NCBI GenBank assembly: GCA_026929865.2
Contig: CM049400.1
Span: forward strand, 23,173,501 to 23,237,500
DNA from: Hyperoplus lanceolatus
Lineage: Eukaryota > Chordata > Actinopteri > Uranoscopiformes > Ammodytidae
DNA: 64,000 nt
Reading direction: 5' to 3'
The notes beneath the pieces are model-generated. The model saw only the letters and a program-made list of their open reading frames with translations, made no database searches and was not told the origin of the DNA. Within the stretch, counting starts at the first letter, position 1. Each line of letters opens with the position of its first letter. Position numbers and translations under genes: made by a program. Shown piece by piece: positions 11,862-23,839 of this stretch.

Positions 11862-12152
11862 GATGGAGAAATGGACGTCACTGATGACGTGATAAAGATT
11901 GTTGTCAGGAGAGGTTCCTTGATGTCTGATACTGCCACCGCAAGGGTAGTCATCGAGGGAACCGAAGTCCTGGATGACCTGGATGTACCAAGAGCTTGTG
12001 CCTTGCTAATGGGGCTGATATATGCGCTCAACCTAAGCTACCCAAAAGAACTGATCAAAACCTTCGAGGTATTTCAGAAAATACTCCTTGAGCTAGATGG
12101 CCTGAAAGCCAGCCCGAGGGTAATGTCTCTCAAAAATAGACTTCTGTCTTAA
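11862..12152 (+). CDS. ORF2, exon 4 (C-terminal domain and stop)
   Basis: Acceptor TATGCCAG (to 11861), then 96 codons and a TAA stop. The sequence begins DGEMDVTDDVIKIVVRRGSL and ends near SPRVMSLKNRLLS. The pattern ALLMGLIYALNLSYPKEL, then TFEVFQKILLELDG, is the hallmark C-terminus of fish SAMD3-like proteins. No disabling change is visible. Confidence 0.75.
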   Translation, partial: DGEMDVTDDVIKIVVRRGSLMSDTATARVVIEGTEVLDDLDVPRACALLMGLIYALNLSYPKELIKTFEVFQKILLELDGLKASPRVMSLKNRLLS

Positions 12153-12211
12153 AATAGATTCAGCAGGAAACAAAGTGTTGTTGTGCAGTTAAACTGCCAG
12201 TTTATTGGTTC

Positions 12212-12382
12212 TAGGGCTGCAACTAACGATTATTTTGATAATCGATTAATCTGTTGATTATTTTCTCGATTAATCGATTATTAATCGATTAGTGTTATGG
12301 TCGGTAAAATGTCAGAAAATTGTGAAAAATTTTGAATTTTCCAAAGCCCATGTTGACGTCCTCAAATGTATTGTAATGTCCA

Positions 12383-12383
<1 letters not shown>
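12212..12383. mobile_element. hAT-type element, one end
   Basis: Begins TAGGGCTGCAACTAACGATT and continues through repeated ATCGATTAATC motifs, the start of a very common fish hAT non-autonomous family. It runs into a GT microsatellite; no second terminus was found, so it is truncated or the rest was lost. Confidence 0.7.

Positions 12384-12384
<1 letters not shown>

Positions 12385-12452
<68 letters not shown>
12385..12452. repeat. (GT)n microsatellite
   Basis: 68-bp GT run at the truncation point of the hAT remnant. Confidence 0.98.
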
Positions 12453-12454
<2 letters not shown>

Positions 12455-12579
12455 GATATGCCTTCTTGGTCATGCAATATTGTGAGCCTATATTTGCACA
12501 TTGGGCACCTTTTAATTGTATTATCAAATTCTTGTATTATTATTCATTTTAATCCTTTTTGTTTTTAGCTTAACACCAA

Positions 12580-12703
12580 TTCCTGTCCAGGGACTACAGA
12601 CGAAAATTAGCCATGTGGCTATAATCTGGCTCAATTGTATATTGTGCACTGTCCCTGCTAAATAAACAATAAATGAAATGAAATGAAATGAAATGAAATG
12701 AAA
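12580..12703 (+). mobile_element. Non-LTR retrotransposon 3' tail
   Basis: The segment GGACTACAGACGAAAATTAG followed by GTGCACTGTCCCTGCTAAAT resembles 3' ends of fish LINEs and finishes in an (AAATG)n run (12671-12703), as expected for a 3' tail. Heavily 5' truncated. The exact family was not identified. Confidence 0.55.
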
Positions 12704-12952
12704 TTGGAAGTGGGAATGTTTATTTTGTTCATGGTAAAAGTGCTAAAATAAACCGTGAAAACTGGAATTGCTGTTTCTTCTTTATTCTTACGTAAGTGAA
12801 ATAAGTTACTCAAACACAAAAAATTAAGCTAACTGTTTGCGTTGACATTTTTGAGTAGGATGAAAGAAAGAAATTAAATTAGATTATCTTAAATAAGTAA
12901 TTTGAACAGATTATCTTAAATAAGTCATTTGAACACTTAATATCCCCATATC

Positions 12953-13134
12953 TTTCGAATTAATATCAAGTTGGTTCAACTTAATTATGCTTCTAGAGGT
13001 CAAAGCAAATTATGTTGGATCTACTAATGTATTTGCATTATTATTTCGAATTAATATTAAGTTGGTTCAACTTAGTTATGCTTTCAGAGGTCGAAGCAAA
13101 TTATGTTGGATCTACTAATGTAATTGCATTATTA
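12953..13134. repeat. Two-copy 91-bp tandem repeat
   Basis: Units 12953-13043 and 13044-13134 are nearly identical over 91 bp, differing at a handful of positions. Each contains the inverted motif AAGTTGGTTCAACTTA (last base varies). It lies in the 3' subterminal region of the large transposon, where multiplied motifs could be transposase-binding sites. Confidence 0.9.
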
Positions 13135-13313
13135 TGACTACAAAAGACTCATACGATGAACTCAATAATGCCAAAAGTTGGGACAACTTAAAAAGAGGCA
13201 TGCAAATAGTTAGCATAGGTTTTTAAGTTGAGGCAGTGAATTAATTGTATTATTGGGTGGGCAGGACAGCCTGCCTCCAAGTTATCCACCCGCTTATAGT
13301 GGTCACTGATCAG

Positions 13314-14050
13314 CAGAGCCGACTCGAGGCATAAGCGAAATGAGCGGTTGCTTAGGGTCCCGACTGCCAGGGGGGCCCCCCCAATTTTTTTAGTTTGTGT
13401 GTTTGATATCAACATCATATTATGTAAATGTAAATTATCATACAATAAAAGGAATACAATGTTTTGGTAGATAGTTATTATCTTAATAATTGAATCAGTT
13501 CATCAGGGAGGTAATCCAAGGTTAACTGATCACGTCACGTTCAAGTCCATGGCATGAACAGTGTGTATTGAGTTTATTTAAAAATATTTGAAAATGGGGC
13601 TGCCCTCTGTTGCCCATGCACTGTGTATACTGTAATCTATAGCCTATTTCAGCCTCGTCTGTGGAAAAAAAGATAACTGGACAACAGAGTTATTCTGCTT
13701 CGTTCCTCTCACTGCATTTAAATTAATTCATTATATTACAGAAAAATATGTCCCGTAAAAGAAAAAGAGCACCAAGCCCATCCCAGAGGACCCTGCATAA
13801 TATTTTATTTCAAATGTATATTTCTATGGAAAATCCATGTGTCTTTCTTCAATAGCTTCTAATTCATCCGACCCAGTGTCTCCAAATAATTTGTTCACAC
13901 CAAATTCCTCAGATTTAGCCTCTTAATCTTTCTCTCAAAGTGCACCAGATTCATGCATTTCTCTTTAAAAAGGTAAAAAAAAATCTCCCGGGGGGCATAC
14001 CCCCGGACCTCCCTAGCAGGGTCGTGACCTCGGCTGGCTACTATTTTCAC
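13314..14050. mobile_element. Degenerate hAT-like insertion (right boundary uncertain)
   Basis: Left end CAGAGCCGACTCGAGGCATA followed by GGGGGGCCCCCCC is typical of a fish DNA-element terminus. Near the right, GGGGGGCATACCCCCGGACC is also typical of this repeat type. A short frame from 13748 starts MSRKRKRAPSPSQ, like the basic N-terminus of hAT transposases, but stops soon. No target duplication was found. Confidence 0.4.
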
Positions 14051-14494
14051 CCAGCTGGACATCAAAGGCAATAGTGGAAAGTAGTGTGTATAGTATATAG
14101 CTCTGGACTACCACCATCCAGGTTGCCCAGTCCCAAAGCTTTCTCTTCAATAAGCTCAGGCTGCCTACAGGTAATACTGCGATTAAGAAAAATAGATACA
14201 TTATGTTGTATATAATGTATATTATATGTTATTCATAAACATTTTGGAAAAAAAACATGCAAGAATCAAATCTCCCACACAGCAACACTCAAAGTTTATT
14301 TGCATATTGTGTTCTACACAATTCACTGTAAATGTACCAAAAAGCAGACGCAGAGATCTTACAAGGGCAAAAAAATTCTGCTCGCGCGCTCTGCGCGCGC
14401 GCTCGCATCTTCGGTCTCCCTGAAAAGTGTGCCCACCTAAAATTTCTACAGGCCCACCCAAGTCTGACTTTCTAGAACCGGGCCTGATGGTTGT

Positions 14495-17400
14495 CATGTT
14501 TATACAATCATCGTACAAGGTAGTTTTCTTTGTATACACTCACCTGTTAACAATAAGCACATTAAATGCATGTCATTACTGATGCAAATATACTGCACTG
14601 GCTATCAGTTCATTTAGCAGACTAGATTTTAAGGTAATTCATAATTCAATTAGACATACCTTTTCTTGAGATGCTCTACTAAATAATAATAATTTGCCTC
14701 TTAGTTGCCTTACGGTGACATAAACTGTGATGGAAAGGTCTCTATCAGTGATAGAGAAGCTGTCCTGTAGGACCCAGTGTAACAAAGTTTGCTGCAGCAA
14801 GTTAGGTGTACTCTGCTGACATGATTAATTTATTTACCTTATTTTCAGTAGCCATTAGTCTCACGAAACTCAGTCAAGGACCTGCCCAGAGGGCTGCTCA
14901 GATATGCCGGATCTGTAAGCACTCTCACTATTCTAACACACACACATACACACACACACGCACACACAAAAAAAAAACGTCCCCCTCTTATCTGTAGGCC
15001 GAGGAGCCTTACTCCAGCCTGTGCAGACAGTGCTATCTAACTGAGCCATGTCTCTATATACACAATGAAATCACCCACTCCTCATGAAGAAATTAAATCT
15101 GCTTCAGACATCCTGGTCCTGAGCTGGAGGGGAAAAAACATATTTTTAAAGGTTAACTCAGCTTTAGAATAGTCACTCACAAACCCTTGTTAAAAACAAA
15201 ACACCAAAAACACTTTTGGCCTTAAGTATTTGAACAAATCTCTCTTATTCCTCTGAGCATGTCAAGGATACCGTCTTTGGCGTATGCTGCCTTAGCCTTT
15301 GTCCCAAGCCATGTATCGAAGAAGCATTACACAAGCGGTTGCATTTTATTCAGACTTTTCACTAAATGGGCTGGGTTATGCTTTCTCTATTCTTGTTCAT
15401 TGCCTGCATTTCAGTCACAGACAGTGGTTAGGTGGTCGTGTTGTTTTAAAGTGAAACGGGCATACAGGACAGCACAGGGCTGGAGGTAAGAAGTCAGGGG
15501 TCAGAGGTTATAGGGAAGTGAGGATGGCTGACCTCTCAACAGTACAAAATGTTCAGTGGTGTTGACTTAACACTGCCCAGACTCTGGTGTGGTTCTCACC
15601 CTCCGTTTTAGCTGTTCCTGTCCCCAAGTGTTCACCACAGGAGGGATCAGCAAGATTCCTCATAATAACCCGAGGCAAGAGACACAGTAGGAGTTCTTTG
15701 ACACTGATACTCCCAGGATCCTCGGTGGCGGAATATGCTGACTTATCAACACCACTTGATGAAACACGTGTTTTGGATTCCTGGAGAGTGTTTGGTGTTT
15801 CCATGTCAGTCAGACACTGTAGGAGGTGTCCCAGCTCTCACAGCTCTAGCCGCGAATTAAACACGCTGTATTTTATCCTTGTGGCCATAATAGAGGAAAG
15901 AGACATCCAGTAGGGTAGCTTTACAGTTGTGTATTCATATATCAATACCATTTAAAAAATCTAACCTGCATATGTATGAGAAGACTTAGTTATAGAGGCA
16001 TTTGAAGTAAAAGTGGCATGCTTAAGGGTCTGTAAAGAAAATATGTATAAATAGCACAAAATAATATATTTTTGTTAAGCACGTAGTCAAACTGTTGGTA
16101 AACATGTTGTGGCAGGATGAAGATGCGCCACTTTTGGGACCATGAGAGGGAAATTAGTTAGTTTGTGTTTACAAAGCAGAGAAACCAGTCTGAGAGCCTT
16201 GCTCCATGAATAATTGATGATTATTCAAAAGATGACTCACATTAGTGGTTTCTATGGTAATGAATCATTTTGACATTGTGAAGCTATGTGGAGTATTATT
16301 AGGCCTGGGCCTGTTTCGTGCCTCTGGCTAGATGTTACAGAGGCCCTTTACATAGATGCAGACACAGGCATCAATCTGGCTCCAGTGGAGGAGATAGGAC
16401 CTCAATGGTTAAAGTTTCATGCTGGTGACAGGATGGCCAAGCTGTCTGATTTTACAATATGCCTCTTATTATGCAGCCTGGATGATATTATTTTGAAAAT
16501 GGATATTTGGTTAATGTGCTGTTGCATATCGTATAGTGAACCATACTAATAGCGTTCACACACACATTTAGCATTTGCAAATAACTAGCTACTTTGAAAA
16601 AAACACCGTAGTGAACTCATTCTATCTATTTAGCTTTCATCCTGTTGTTCCATCTCCCTCTTAAAAGCAGAAGTGTTCCTTTGTTAGCTGCTGTGGGACT
16701 TATTCTAAGTTGACACACAAAATGTTAGATTTTTAAAAGCGGTCCCTATGATTCTGTACACTTGGAGAAATGGACTAACAGAAAGAAAGAAAAAGGACAG
16801 TGGGTTCTGTGCAGCGCTAAGCTCCAAACTACTCAAAAAACAGCATCTGCAGCAGCACACCAGGCCAATAAAAATGTTTAGTTAGAGCAATAATGGATGT
16901 TTGCACAAGTGTCAGTTTGAAATTATGATGTACTGCTCCCAAAAATGATAGACGAGTGTATTGTTATAAAAAAAAACAACGTTTGCTGTTATTTCATGTA
17001 GGGTCAGCATTGTGCAGACCATCAAACATTATATATTACCTCCAGAAGCCTATATCCACGTATGGCTGGCAGCTGTCACTGTATGGTAAAAAGTTGGTGG
17101 ATTAGAGGCTTCTATGTCCTACAAGGGCCTGATTGGAAAAATGCGTGGAAAAAGAGAAATCCGAGAGGTGGTGAGTGGTAGAGGAGGAATAATAGTGGAG
17201 AGAGGGAGGTAAAGGGATTGAAGTGGAAGTTTGCACTTGAGAGGAAAGAGAGGGGCAATGCAGGATTAGAGGCTAAGAGTAGAGCAGTGTGGAGAAAGGG
17301 ATCATAGGGGGGGTAGTGCAAAGAGAGAAGAGAGACATAGCAGAGGGGAAGGCGTCTGCACCCACCAGCAGGCCATGGCTGTCAGTGGCAGGGCCTCTAC

Positions 17401-19659
17401 TAGCACCGGGGGCTCCAGGGCTGTGGCCACATAATGAAGGCTTGTTTGAGTTCACATTCAAACATCACAGAGAGCGCCTGGAAAAACAGTGCCCCACAGG
17501 CTACTTTTATTAACCCGGCTAGGATTCCCAGCCTTCAACCCTGTGCCAAAAGGCTTCCTCGCTTCTCATCCACACACATCCTGTCTGTCTGTTGAAAATG
17601 TGTCTGTCATGTAATGTTACGCCTGGAACCTATACGTATGTCAGTTTGGTTGGGAATCTGATGGTGTTCGAGACTGTCCTCTGTCTCACGGCTGTGAGAA
17701 AATGAGCAAACCATTTTCATAAGCGAACAAGATTAATTGAGAATGATGCTGTTGCACAAGATAGTTCTGTGCTATTACTCTTGGCTGTTTCTTTCAATTG
17801 CAGAAGCTCATCTGATTGCTCTGCTATTTGTGTTTTCTCTCTCTCTACCTCTTAGTCATAACACACACATGCCTTGCTGAATGATGTCCCTTTGAGATTC
17901 ACTGGGGATGATATTTGACTCAGAATTTTCCAATAATAGGATTTGAAGCATGCTTGCAACAGATAGTGGTTTTGTGGTGAAGGAATGGTGTGTATGTGAT
18001 CCAGCCTCTGTATGTAAATACAGAAGTGGTTTGTGACTGTTGCTTTTATGAAGATGATTCTGGTTCTTTTTCATGGCTGGAACAATAGACCATAAACTTT
18101 TTTAATTTCGAATCAATTTGAAGGAGCACAGTTTTAAGCAGTTTCACTATGTTACAAGTCATTGGGGTTGTATTATAGAAACACGGCTTTGTTTGAAAAA
18201 TACCTCTCTTAGCTGGACTGCAGTAGGAAACAGAATACAATCAATAAGAAGTCTTTGTTGTTAACTAGTAACCTTGGAGTTGAGCTTTAATTTAATTTAA
18301 CCAGGGGGGCTGGTTGAAATGCAGCATTGTATAGAAGTTCCAACTTTTTCCCATGGTCTCCTGTTTGAGGGGGGCTGTCAGTCCTCTGGACTTGCACAAA
18401 TCCCCTAAAAACCCCTGGAGTCACTGAGGGTGTATCAGGCCGCTGGATCTGCTGTGTGCAGAGCTGGGTGACGGGCTGTGGTCACGAGCCAGCCAGGGGG
18501 AAAGGACAGCTACTGTGAGGGCGCCCGGGGAGCTGGGAGTCACTCAGCCACAGAGCCCCTGTGTTTGTGTATGGAGCGCAGGGCTCTTATCTCCCGCCTG
18601 TACTGACGCCACACTCTTCCTGTTTCAAATCTTTACTGCTGATTTTCTCTTCACTCCTGCCTCAGCCCCAGCCAGTTCTGTTGTTTTTTGGCGTTCTTGT
18701 TCTTTTCAATGGAGATTAGATTGAGTTGCTGTGGCGACACAAGAGACACAAGCATCGCTGGTTTGAATGAATATAAAGCAACAACAATATTAGCTTGCTT
18801 TATAGCTCTTAACTAATAAATTAATTACCGTTAATCCCAACATATCTAGTATGATTGGATCATGTTTCAGTGTTGAGACTCATCTGTGGAAAAAGAGTTG
18901 CTACTACAAAACAGGTTACAACACAGCAATTTGCTTTTTTTTCTATATGTGCTGTAAAATGATGTTATAAGTGCATGTAAATCTTGAGATGAAGTTCAAT
19001 ATTTTGAACATCTTATAATAAGTGGTTTTTCATATAAAAACTTACTGAAGATTTTTAATATTCAGATAATTTAACTTATTTTCATAGTTTTTTTTAGTAA
19101 CCATTCCTGTTGGGGTCTCTATCTGACACAGTGATATAACAGTATGTGGTGCATCATGGGGGATAAGACAGGTTTTTATAAAAGTCCAATTTTATCGAGT
19201 GAAAATGAAAGTGAATAAAACTGAAACATTCATCACTATTTTCAATACATTATAAAACGGTGTACATGTAAAGCAGATCACAATTCAGCTAAGAAGTTTC
19301 TCTGCAACAGTTTGAGCAATAGTTAGTTACACATGTTCGGTTAATGATTCAATTCAATTATTTTAACATTACATTTAAATAATGCTGTTCAGATTCAGAT
19401 TATGTATGATAATTTCTCTTTTATCCCTCCCCTCATTTCTCTATTTCGAACCCTATACTCTATAATTAATTGTCACCAAAAATGTGTGTTATATTGTTTA
19501 TTCCAAATGAATTTATAACCATAAATGTAGAAAAGGCAATTTGCATATTTGACTGCTATGTATACCCTTGGAGCCATAGGGTAGACAAGAATATTGGAAA
19601 CTAGAGGACTAAGAGACTGGAAGTTTCCCAACACACATACTATTTCAGACCATTGTTAT
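14495..19659. other. Intergenic sequence with no recognised gene
   Basis: Apart from a short imperfect CA tract at about 14937-14967, no repeat family, RNA gene or exon was recognised. The open frames present are short, lack conserved motifs and overlap on both strands. Distant smad6 regulatory sequence could lie here but cannot be shown from one genome. Confidence 0.5.
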
Positions 19660-19818
19660 GCTTTATTGGACACTTTGGAGAGACAGGTGAAATGGAACAG
19701 TTAGGGAATGGCATGCAGAGAACGATCATGGGCCGGACTCAAACTCGTGGTCTGCTGCTTCTGGTGACAGAGCCTCTATGGATGGGTGCTCTAACCACTA
19801 CACCACAAGTGCCCCCTG
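19660..19818 (-). repeat. tRNA-derived SINE
   Basis: On the minus strand it begins with a tRNA-like head: an A-box-like TGGTGTAGTGGTTAGAGCAC and a B-box-like GAGTTTGAGTCC. A unique middle follows (CTCTGCATGCCATTCCC), then a tail with TCCAATAAAG. The order matches the widespread teleost SINE type whose body reads GCATGTCATCCCCC. It does not fold as an intact tRNA, so it is not called a tRNA gene. Confidence 0.65.
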
Positions 19819-19901
19819 CACTTATTGATTTTACATGAACTGCTATAAATGATCAATAATGGTTGTTTATAACTCTGAGTTGCTGAATGCTTATGAACCA
19901 T

Positions 19902-20374
19902 GTTAGTTTTTGGCTATTCGCACACAGCCAGACCAAACTACAGCTAGTAGTATGGTCTGGAAGTACGCTGTATCATTTCGGGGAATGGGGGGGAAGACTG
20001 GGCTGGCCTGTTTTTATTTCTTCAAACCAATCACAATCGTCTTGGGCGGTGCTAAGCCTAGGAAGCCGTAACGCGTCCTTTCAAAATAGTGCAATTTGAT
20101 GTCGACCATGTGGACCTATTATAAAGATGCCGACCAACACTGTTAATGACGCACAGCGTGTGTACAGCAACAATATGAGCTGGACACTATCTAACCGTAT
20201 CAAACACACGCTCACTCTTTTTGTTGTCTCTCGTTCTGAGCGGAGAATAAACGGTAGGTTACAGCGGGGAAGACAAAGGGGATGATATTAGGAGTTTGAC
20301 AATGCTCTCGGCCACTCCCAGCTCCATTTTGCGGAAGCGGGATCCTGGTTGTCTATATCCGATCAGCCAGACTA
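19902..20374. mobile_element. Possible DNA-element remnant (CCAGACTA end)
   Basis: Shares the GGTCTGGAAGT block and the CCAGACTA-type end with the better-defined element at 19319 bp farther on scale (29319-29936). No clean target duplication was found, and the left boundary is a guess. Confidence 0.3.
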
Positions 20375-22110
20375 GTTATTGGCAAAACATTCTGAATTAA
20401 TGAAACGTATTACGCGTACAGTATATGGATGTTGAAATGCATTTCAGTATTTTGCAGTGTGGGCACCAGTGTGATTGCTGCCCTTAATAACTTGAGCATG
20501 TTTCTTCAAGTTCCTAAATCATTTTCAGGCTATACTGCATCATTGTGTTTTATTTGTTGTTGTTTTGAGATATAATGCTTGATTTAAATCGAAAAAGTAA
20601 TCATACATTATATATAGGGGAGAACGGGGGAATGTGAGACATCGGGTAATGTGAGACACCCCCTGTATGATTTTTTTTTGTACCCTGTACATTGGAATCC
20701 ATGAATCTGGTGCACTTTGAGAGGAGAATATGCACTTAAATCCTATTCACACAGTCCTGTGTATTACTGATTATTGGTGTTTTAACTTTGCCTTTTGTGT
20801 CTTACAGATTTTGACATTTTTGTATAGAAATTAATATTTTAAAAAAAAATGCCACAACGCAAAAATAATTTGCACAATTTATTTACAGATTTTTGCCTAA
20901 TGCTTAAACACTAAAAGTGGTTGCTATGCCCAAAGCATCACAACCTCTAACTTTGGTGACCATGCCCAAAACACAAGCACCAACCCTACAAACATAATAA
21001 GTGCTTTGCACTGTGTTTGAAATTCTCCAACACACTTCTTTCAAAACACTGCACACTGTTTTTTACACAAGACACATTGTTCAAAAATGAAATCTCCTGC
21101 AATCAAGTGGAAAACACCTCTCGGGATCTACCACTGCACCCTCTCTCTCTTGTTCTCCTTGCTTCTCTGTCACTTCTCTTTCCTCCCTTACTTGGTCTAC
21201 CTGTATTTTCTGTAATAAACTTGAGCACTTATACAACAAGTAAGAAATGCTAGAAATCGTATTTGTTTCCTTCAAATTACCCTATATACATGTATTTGTA
21301 ATTTTCAAATAATATCACCTAGCATTATGCATTCAAATCCAAAAGAAAATTCTCATTAGCTTGAAAGTTTGCTTCCTTAATTTGCTTCACTAACCTCAGC
21401 TCCTCCATTGTCCCCGTCTGCCTTTCTTTTTCACCCAGCTTTTTAGACTCATCTGCAAATGTAATATATATTATTTAACTATGTATATATACATTGTGCA
21501 CAGTGCATCCCTTAAGAGCTTGTACCAGCCTTTTAAACTCTGAACCCTAAGCCATTTTTGAGAAGTTTTGGTTTGCCTGTATTTATTCTCTTATTAAGAT
21601 TGCATTCATCACCCCTATAATGCATAGCTGTCAAGCTATCATTTATTTGGGCCACAACCTAGACTATAAGAATGTGTGCTGCAGTGATGTCGTTTGAATG
21701 TAGGAAATTATCAATTAGACAGTAAAAAAGCTAAAAATATCTCACAATTATTTATTGATATGACACAAAAAGACACATTGATTAAGCTTGTTATTGCTTA
21801 AAACACTTCTTCTTAGTCTTGGGAGTCAAAAAGTGATGAGAAAATTCTAAAATAAATATAAATTATACATTATAGAAACTATTCATAATCTTTTAAAAAG
21901 TCCATAGGCTTTTTCCCTGCATTTAAATGCTAATGACCGCATGCTTACAGGCGATTAGCATAAATCCCTAACTAAAATACGCGATGAAAACGGATTTTAT
22001 ATGGCAATAAAGAACAACATTAAATCTAACAGTTCCCGAAAATACCTAGGCTTCAAGCTCCTGACTGGATATAAGCTCCTGTAAAGGCTATGAGTGATCC
22101 AAAAGAGCGA

Positions 22111-22111
<1 letters not shown>

Positions 22112-22207
<96 letters not shown>
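22112..22207. repeat. (CA)n microsatellite
   Basis: About 95 bp of uninterrupted CA, inside the element at 20615-23673. Confidence 0.98.
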
Positions 22208-22209
<2 letters not shown>

Positions 22210-23262
22210 AGTCTACTAGAGGAAAAACGGCACGGAGGTTAAGGTTTATAGCCTAGATAAAATAAAATAAAATTACAATAGGGCTCAGAGGGTTTTTAAC
22301 ACTGGAGGTCACGTAGCGACACATTTTAGCAACTTTCTCTCTCTCTCTTTCTTTCCTTCTTTCTTTGTGTAGAAAAGGCCCCAAAGTTATAGGTTACAGT
22401 GTTTGATACTTCTTACAGTGTGTTAAGTTGTGTTTTGTTTAGTGTGGGTAGCTGTCAGTTAGGGCCGTGACGTCAGTCGGCTGGAGAGTCTTTTTACTAG
22501 TTTCCTTTCTCCTCTCGCTCGGTCAGATGTGCGAGCGTGCATGTAGCAATCATTCTACAGTTTGTACATAACATGTTTGTTTGAGTTGTGGAATCACCCG
22601 TGTGTGTGTAAGATTGCTGTTCTAAGTTATAGTGTTATGTGTTTTTTAACGGCTGCGATTCGCGGGAAGCAATAACAGCTGTTCCAACGTCTCATCAGGA
22701 CCGGAGTTAAACCCTTATTTGTTCTTTTCCCGCGATCTGTGTGCTGCTGTGTCTGTGAAAGAGAAGAAAATAAAGAGCGGATAAACCATACTCCTCCTCT
22801 CCTAGTCTCATGCTTATAATCTGACATTTTTGGCCATAAGTGGTGTTCTGGCCGACACCTCTGAAGTGAAACCAGTGATACAAGAAAATCAGCACTGTAA
22901 GCTACATTCACCAGTTTCCTTCGCTACACTTCGCTCTTTCGCTTCACTCGCTGCTGGAATCAATGTAACTTTGCAACCGTGTAGGCTACTACTGCCAACA
23001 ACTGCCACACTCGCTGTTAGGTTATTCTTCTTTTTAGACGTTGGCTACGTGATGATGTGCCGTATGTTGCGCAATTTACGTTACGCGCTGCCCATTTTCT
23101 AAATGGAGCTACGTACAAAAAAAAAATAGAAAATGCGGAGGAGAAGGATTTTTATAGAAGCGGCGTATCCGCCGCTGCTGAGTGAACGTGCGGGAAACAC
23201 TGCATTATGTTATGTAATATAACATAAAAATATGTTTAAGACTAAACTTAACTTGTGCCTCA

Positions 23263-23303
23263 TGGTGGGGGAAAGTGAGACAGTGTCTCACTTTCCCCCA
23301 CCA
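23263..23303. repeat. Perfect 20-bp inverted repeat, 1-base spacer
   Basis: Arms 23263-23282 and 23284-23303 are exact reverse complements (TGGTGGGGGAAAGTGAGACA and its complement). The arms carry the GTGAGACA motif found at the termini of the surrounding element. Confidence 0.95.
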
Positions 23304-23839
23304 CCACAATTTGAGAAAAAAAGTACCTCTCTTAGCATTACAGGCTAATCTTTAGCTAATATCATCACATGGTTTTTATATGTTGGTAGTTCATCAAGAC
23401 GTATGATGGAAGTTTTTCTACGTGAATACTTTTGCTTTGGCACAACAGTTGATTAAGTTGACAGCAAGAACATTTACTTTTACATGCAAAATACATATTT
23501 TGGTGAAAAAAACATGCTTACCACAGCACCATGAGGTCCTCTCTTTCGGGGCCATGGGGAAATGAGAGGGGCTTGAAAACATATATCTCACATGACCACA
23601 AATGTTTTCCGTTGCCTAGATACTGGGCGTGGCTCACATTACCCGATGCCTCAGATTCCCCCGCTCTCCCCTATGTTGTATTTGATCAGAGTTACTTTCA
23701 AGTTAGAAAAATGTTTTGCTAAATTGGCCAAACCCCATGATTCTGTTACTCGTCCGACATTAGTTTTGGAATATTTGATTTTCAAGCTAGCTGTCAGGAT
23801 TGTAACTTTTATAACATGTGTTGTTATGGTAGTTTAGAG

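Larger units (their letters stand above)
3244..14486 (+). mobile_element. 11.2-kb two-gene DNA transposon with 8-bp target duplication
   Basis: The 8-mer ATGGTTGT occurs at 3236-3243 and again at 14487-14494, exactly abutting complementary-looking ends. The left end begins CAGGGCCGGCGGTAG; the right end read inward begins CAGGCCCGGTTCTAG. Both ends continue to a shared GGGTGGGCC block near base 30, so the inverted repeats are imperfect but collinear. Inside, on the plus strand, are a candidate non-coding first exon, a zinc-finger/DDE transposase gene and a spliced PB1/SAMD3-like gene. Related AT-rich motifs built on AAATAAGT, CAACTTA and TTGAAC recur near both ends. Later insertions (7537-8720, 12212-12383, about 12580-12703, about 13314-14050) inflate the length. 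Eight-base duplications and CAGG ends suggest hAT or a KDZ/Zisupton-like group, while the transposase looks closer to the CACTA/EnSpm (CMC) class. The superfamily is therefore left open. Confidence 0.75.
20615..23673. mobile_element. DNA transposon with TAGGGGAGAACGGGGG termini
   Basis: The left end starts TAGGGGAGAACGGGGGAATG. The right end read inward starts TAGGGGAGAGCGGGGGAATC. Similarity continues for roughly 48 bases, including CATCGGGTAATGTGAG in both. The flanks share only TA, which would fit a TA target duplication. The interior has no transposase frame but holds a CA microsatellite and a 20-bp palindrome. Confidence 0.65.

Noticed and set aside
16286..16549. An 87-residue coding frame
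   Set aside because: Isolated, no homology recognised, weak context; likely chance.
19718..19815. A tRNA gene on the minus strand
   Set aside because: A and B box-like blocks are present but the arms do not pair as a cloverleaf, and the SINE body and tail follow directly.
22440..22960. A possible LTR or promoter inside the 20615 element
   Set aside because: There is a CRE-like TGACGTCA-like GTGACGTCAG and an AATAAAG, but no TG...CA ends, paired copy or primer-binding site could be found.
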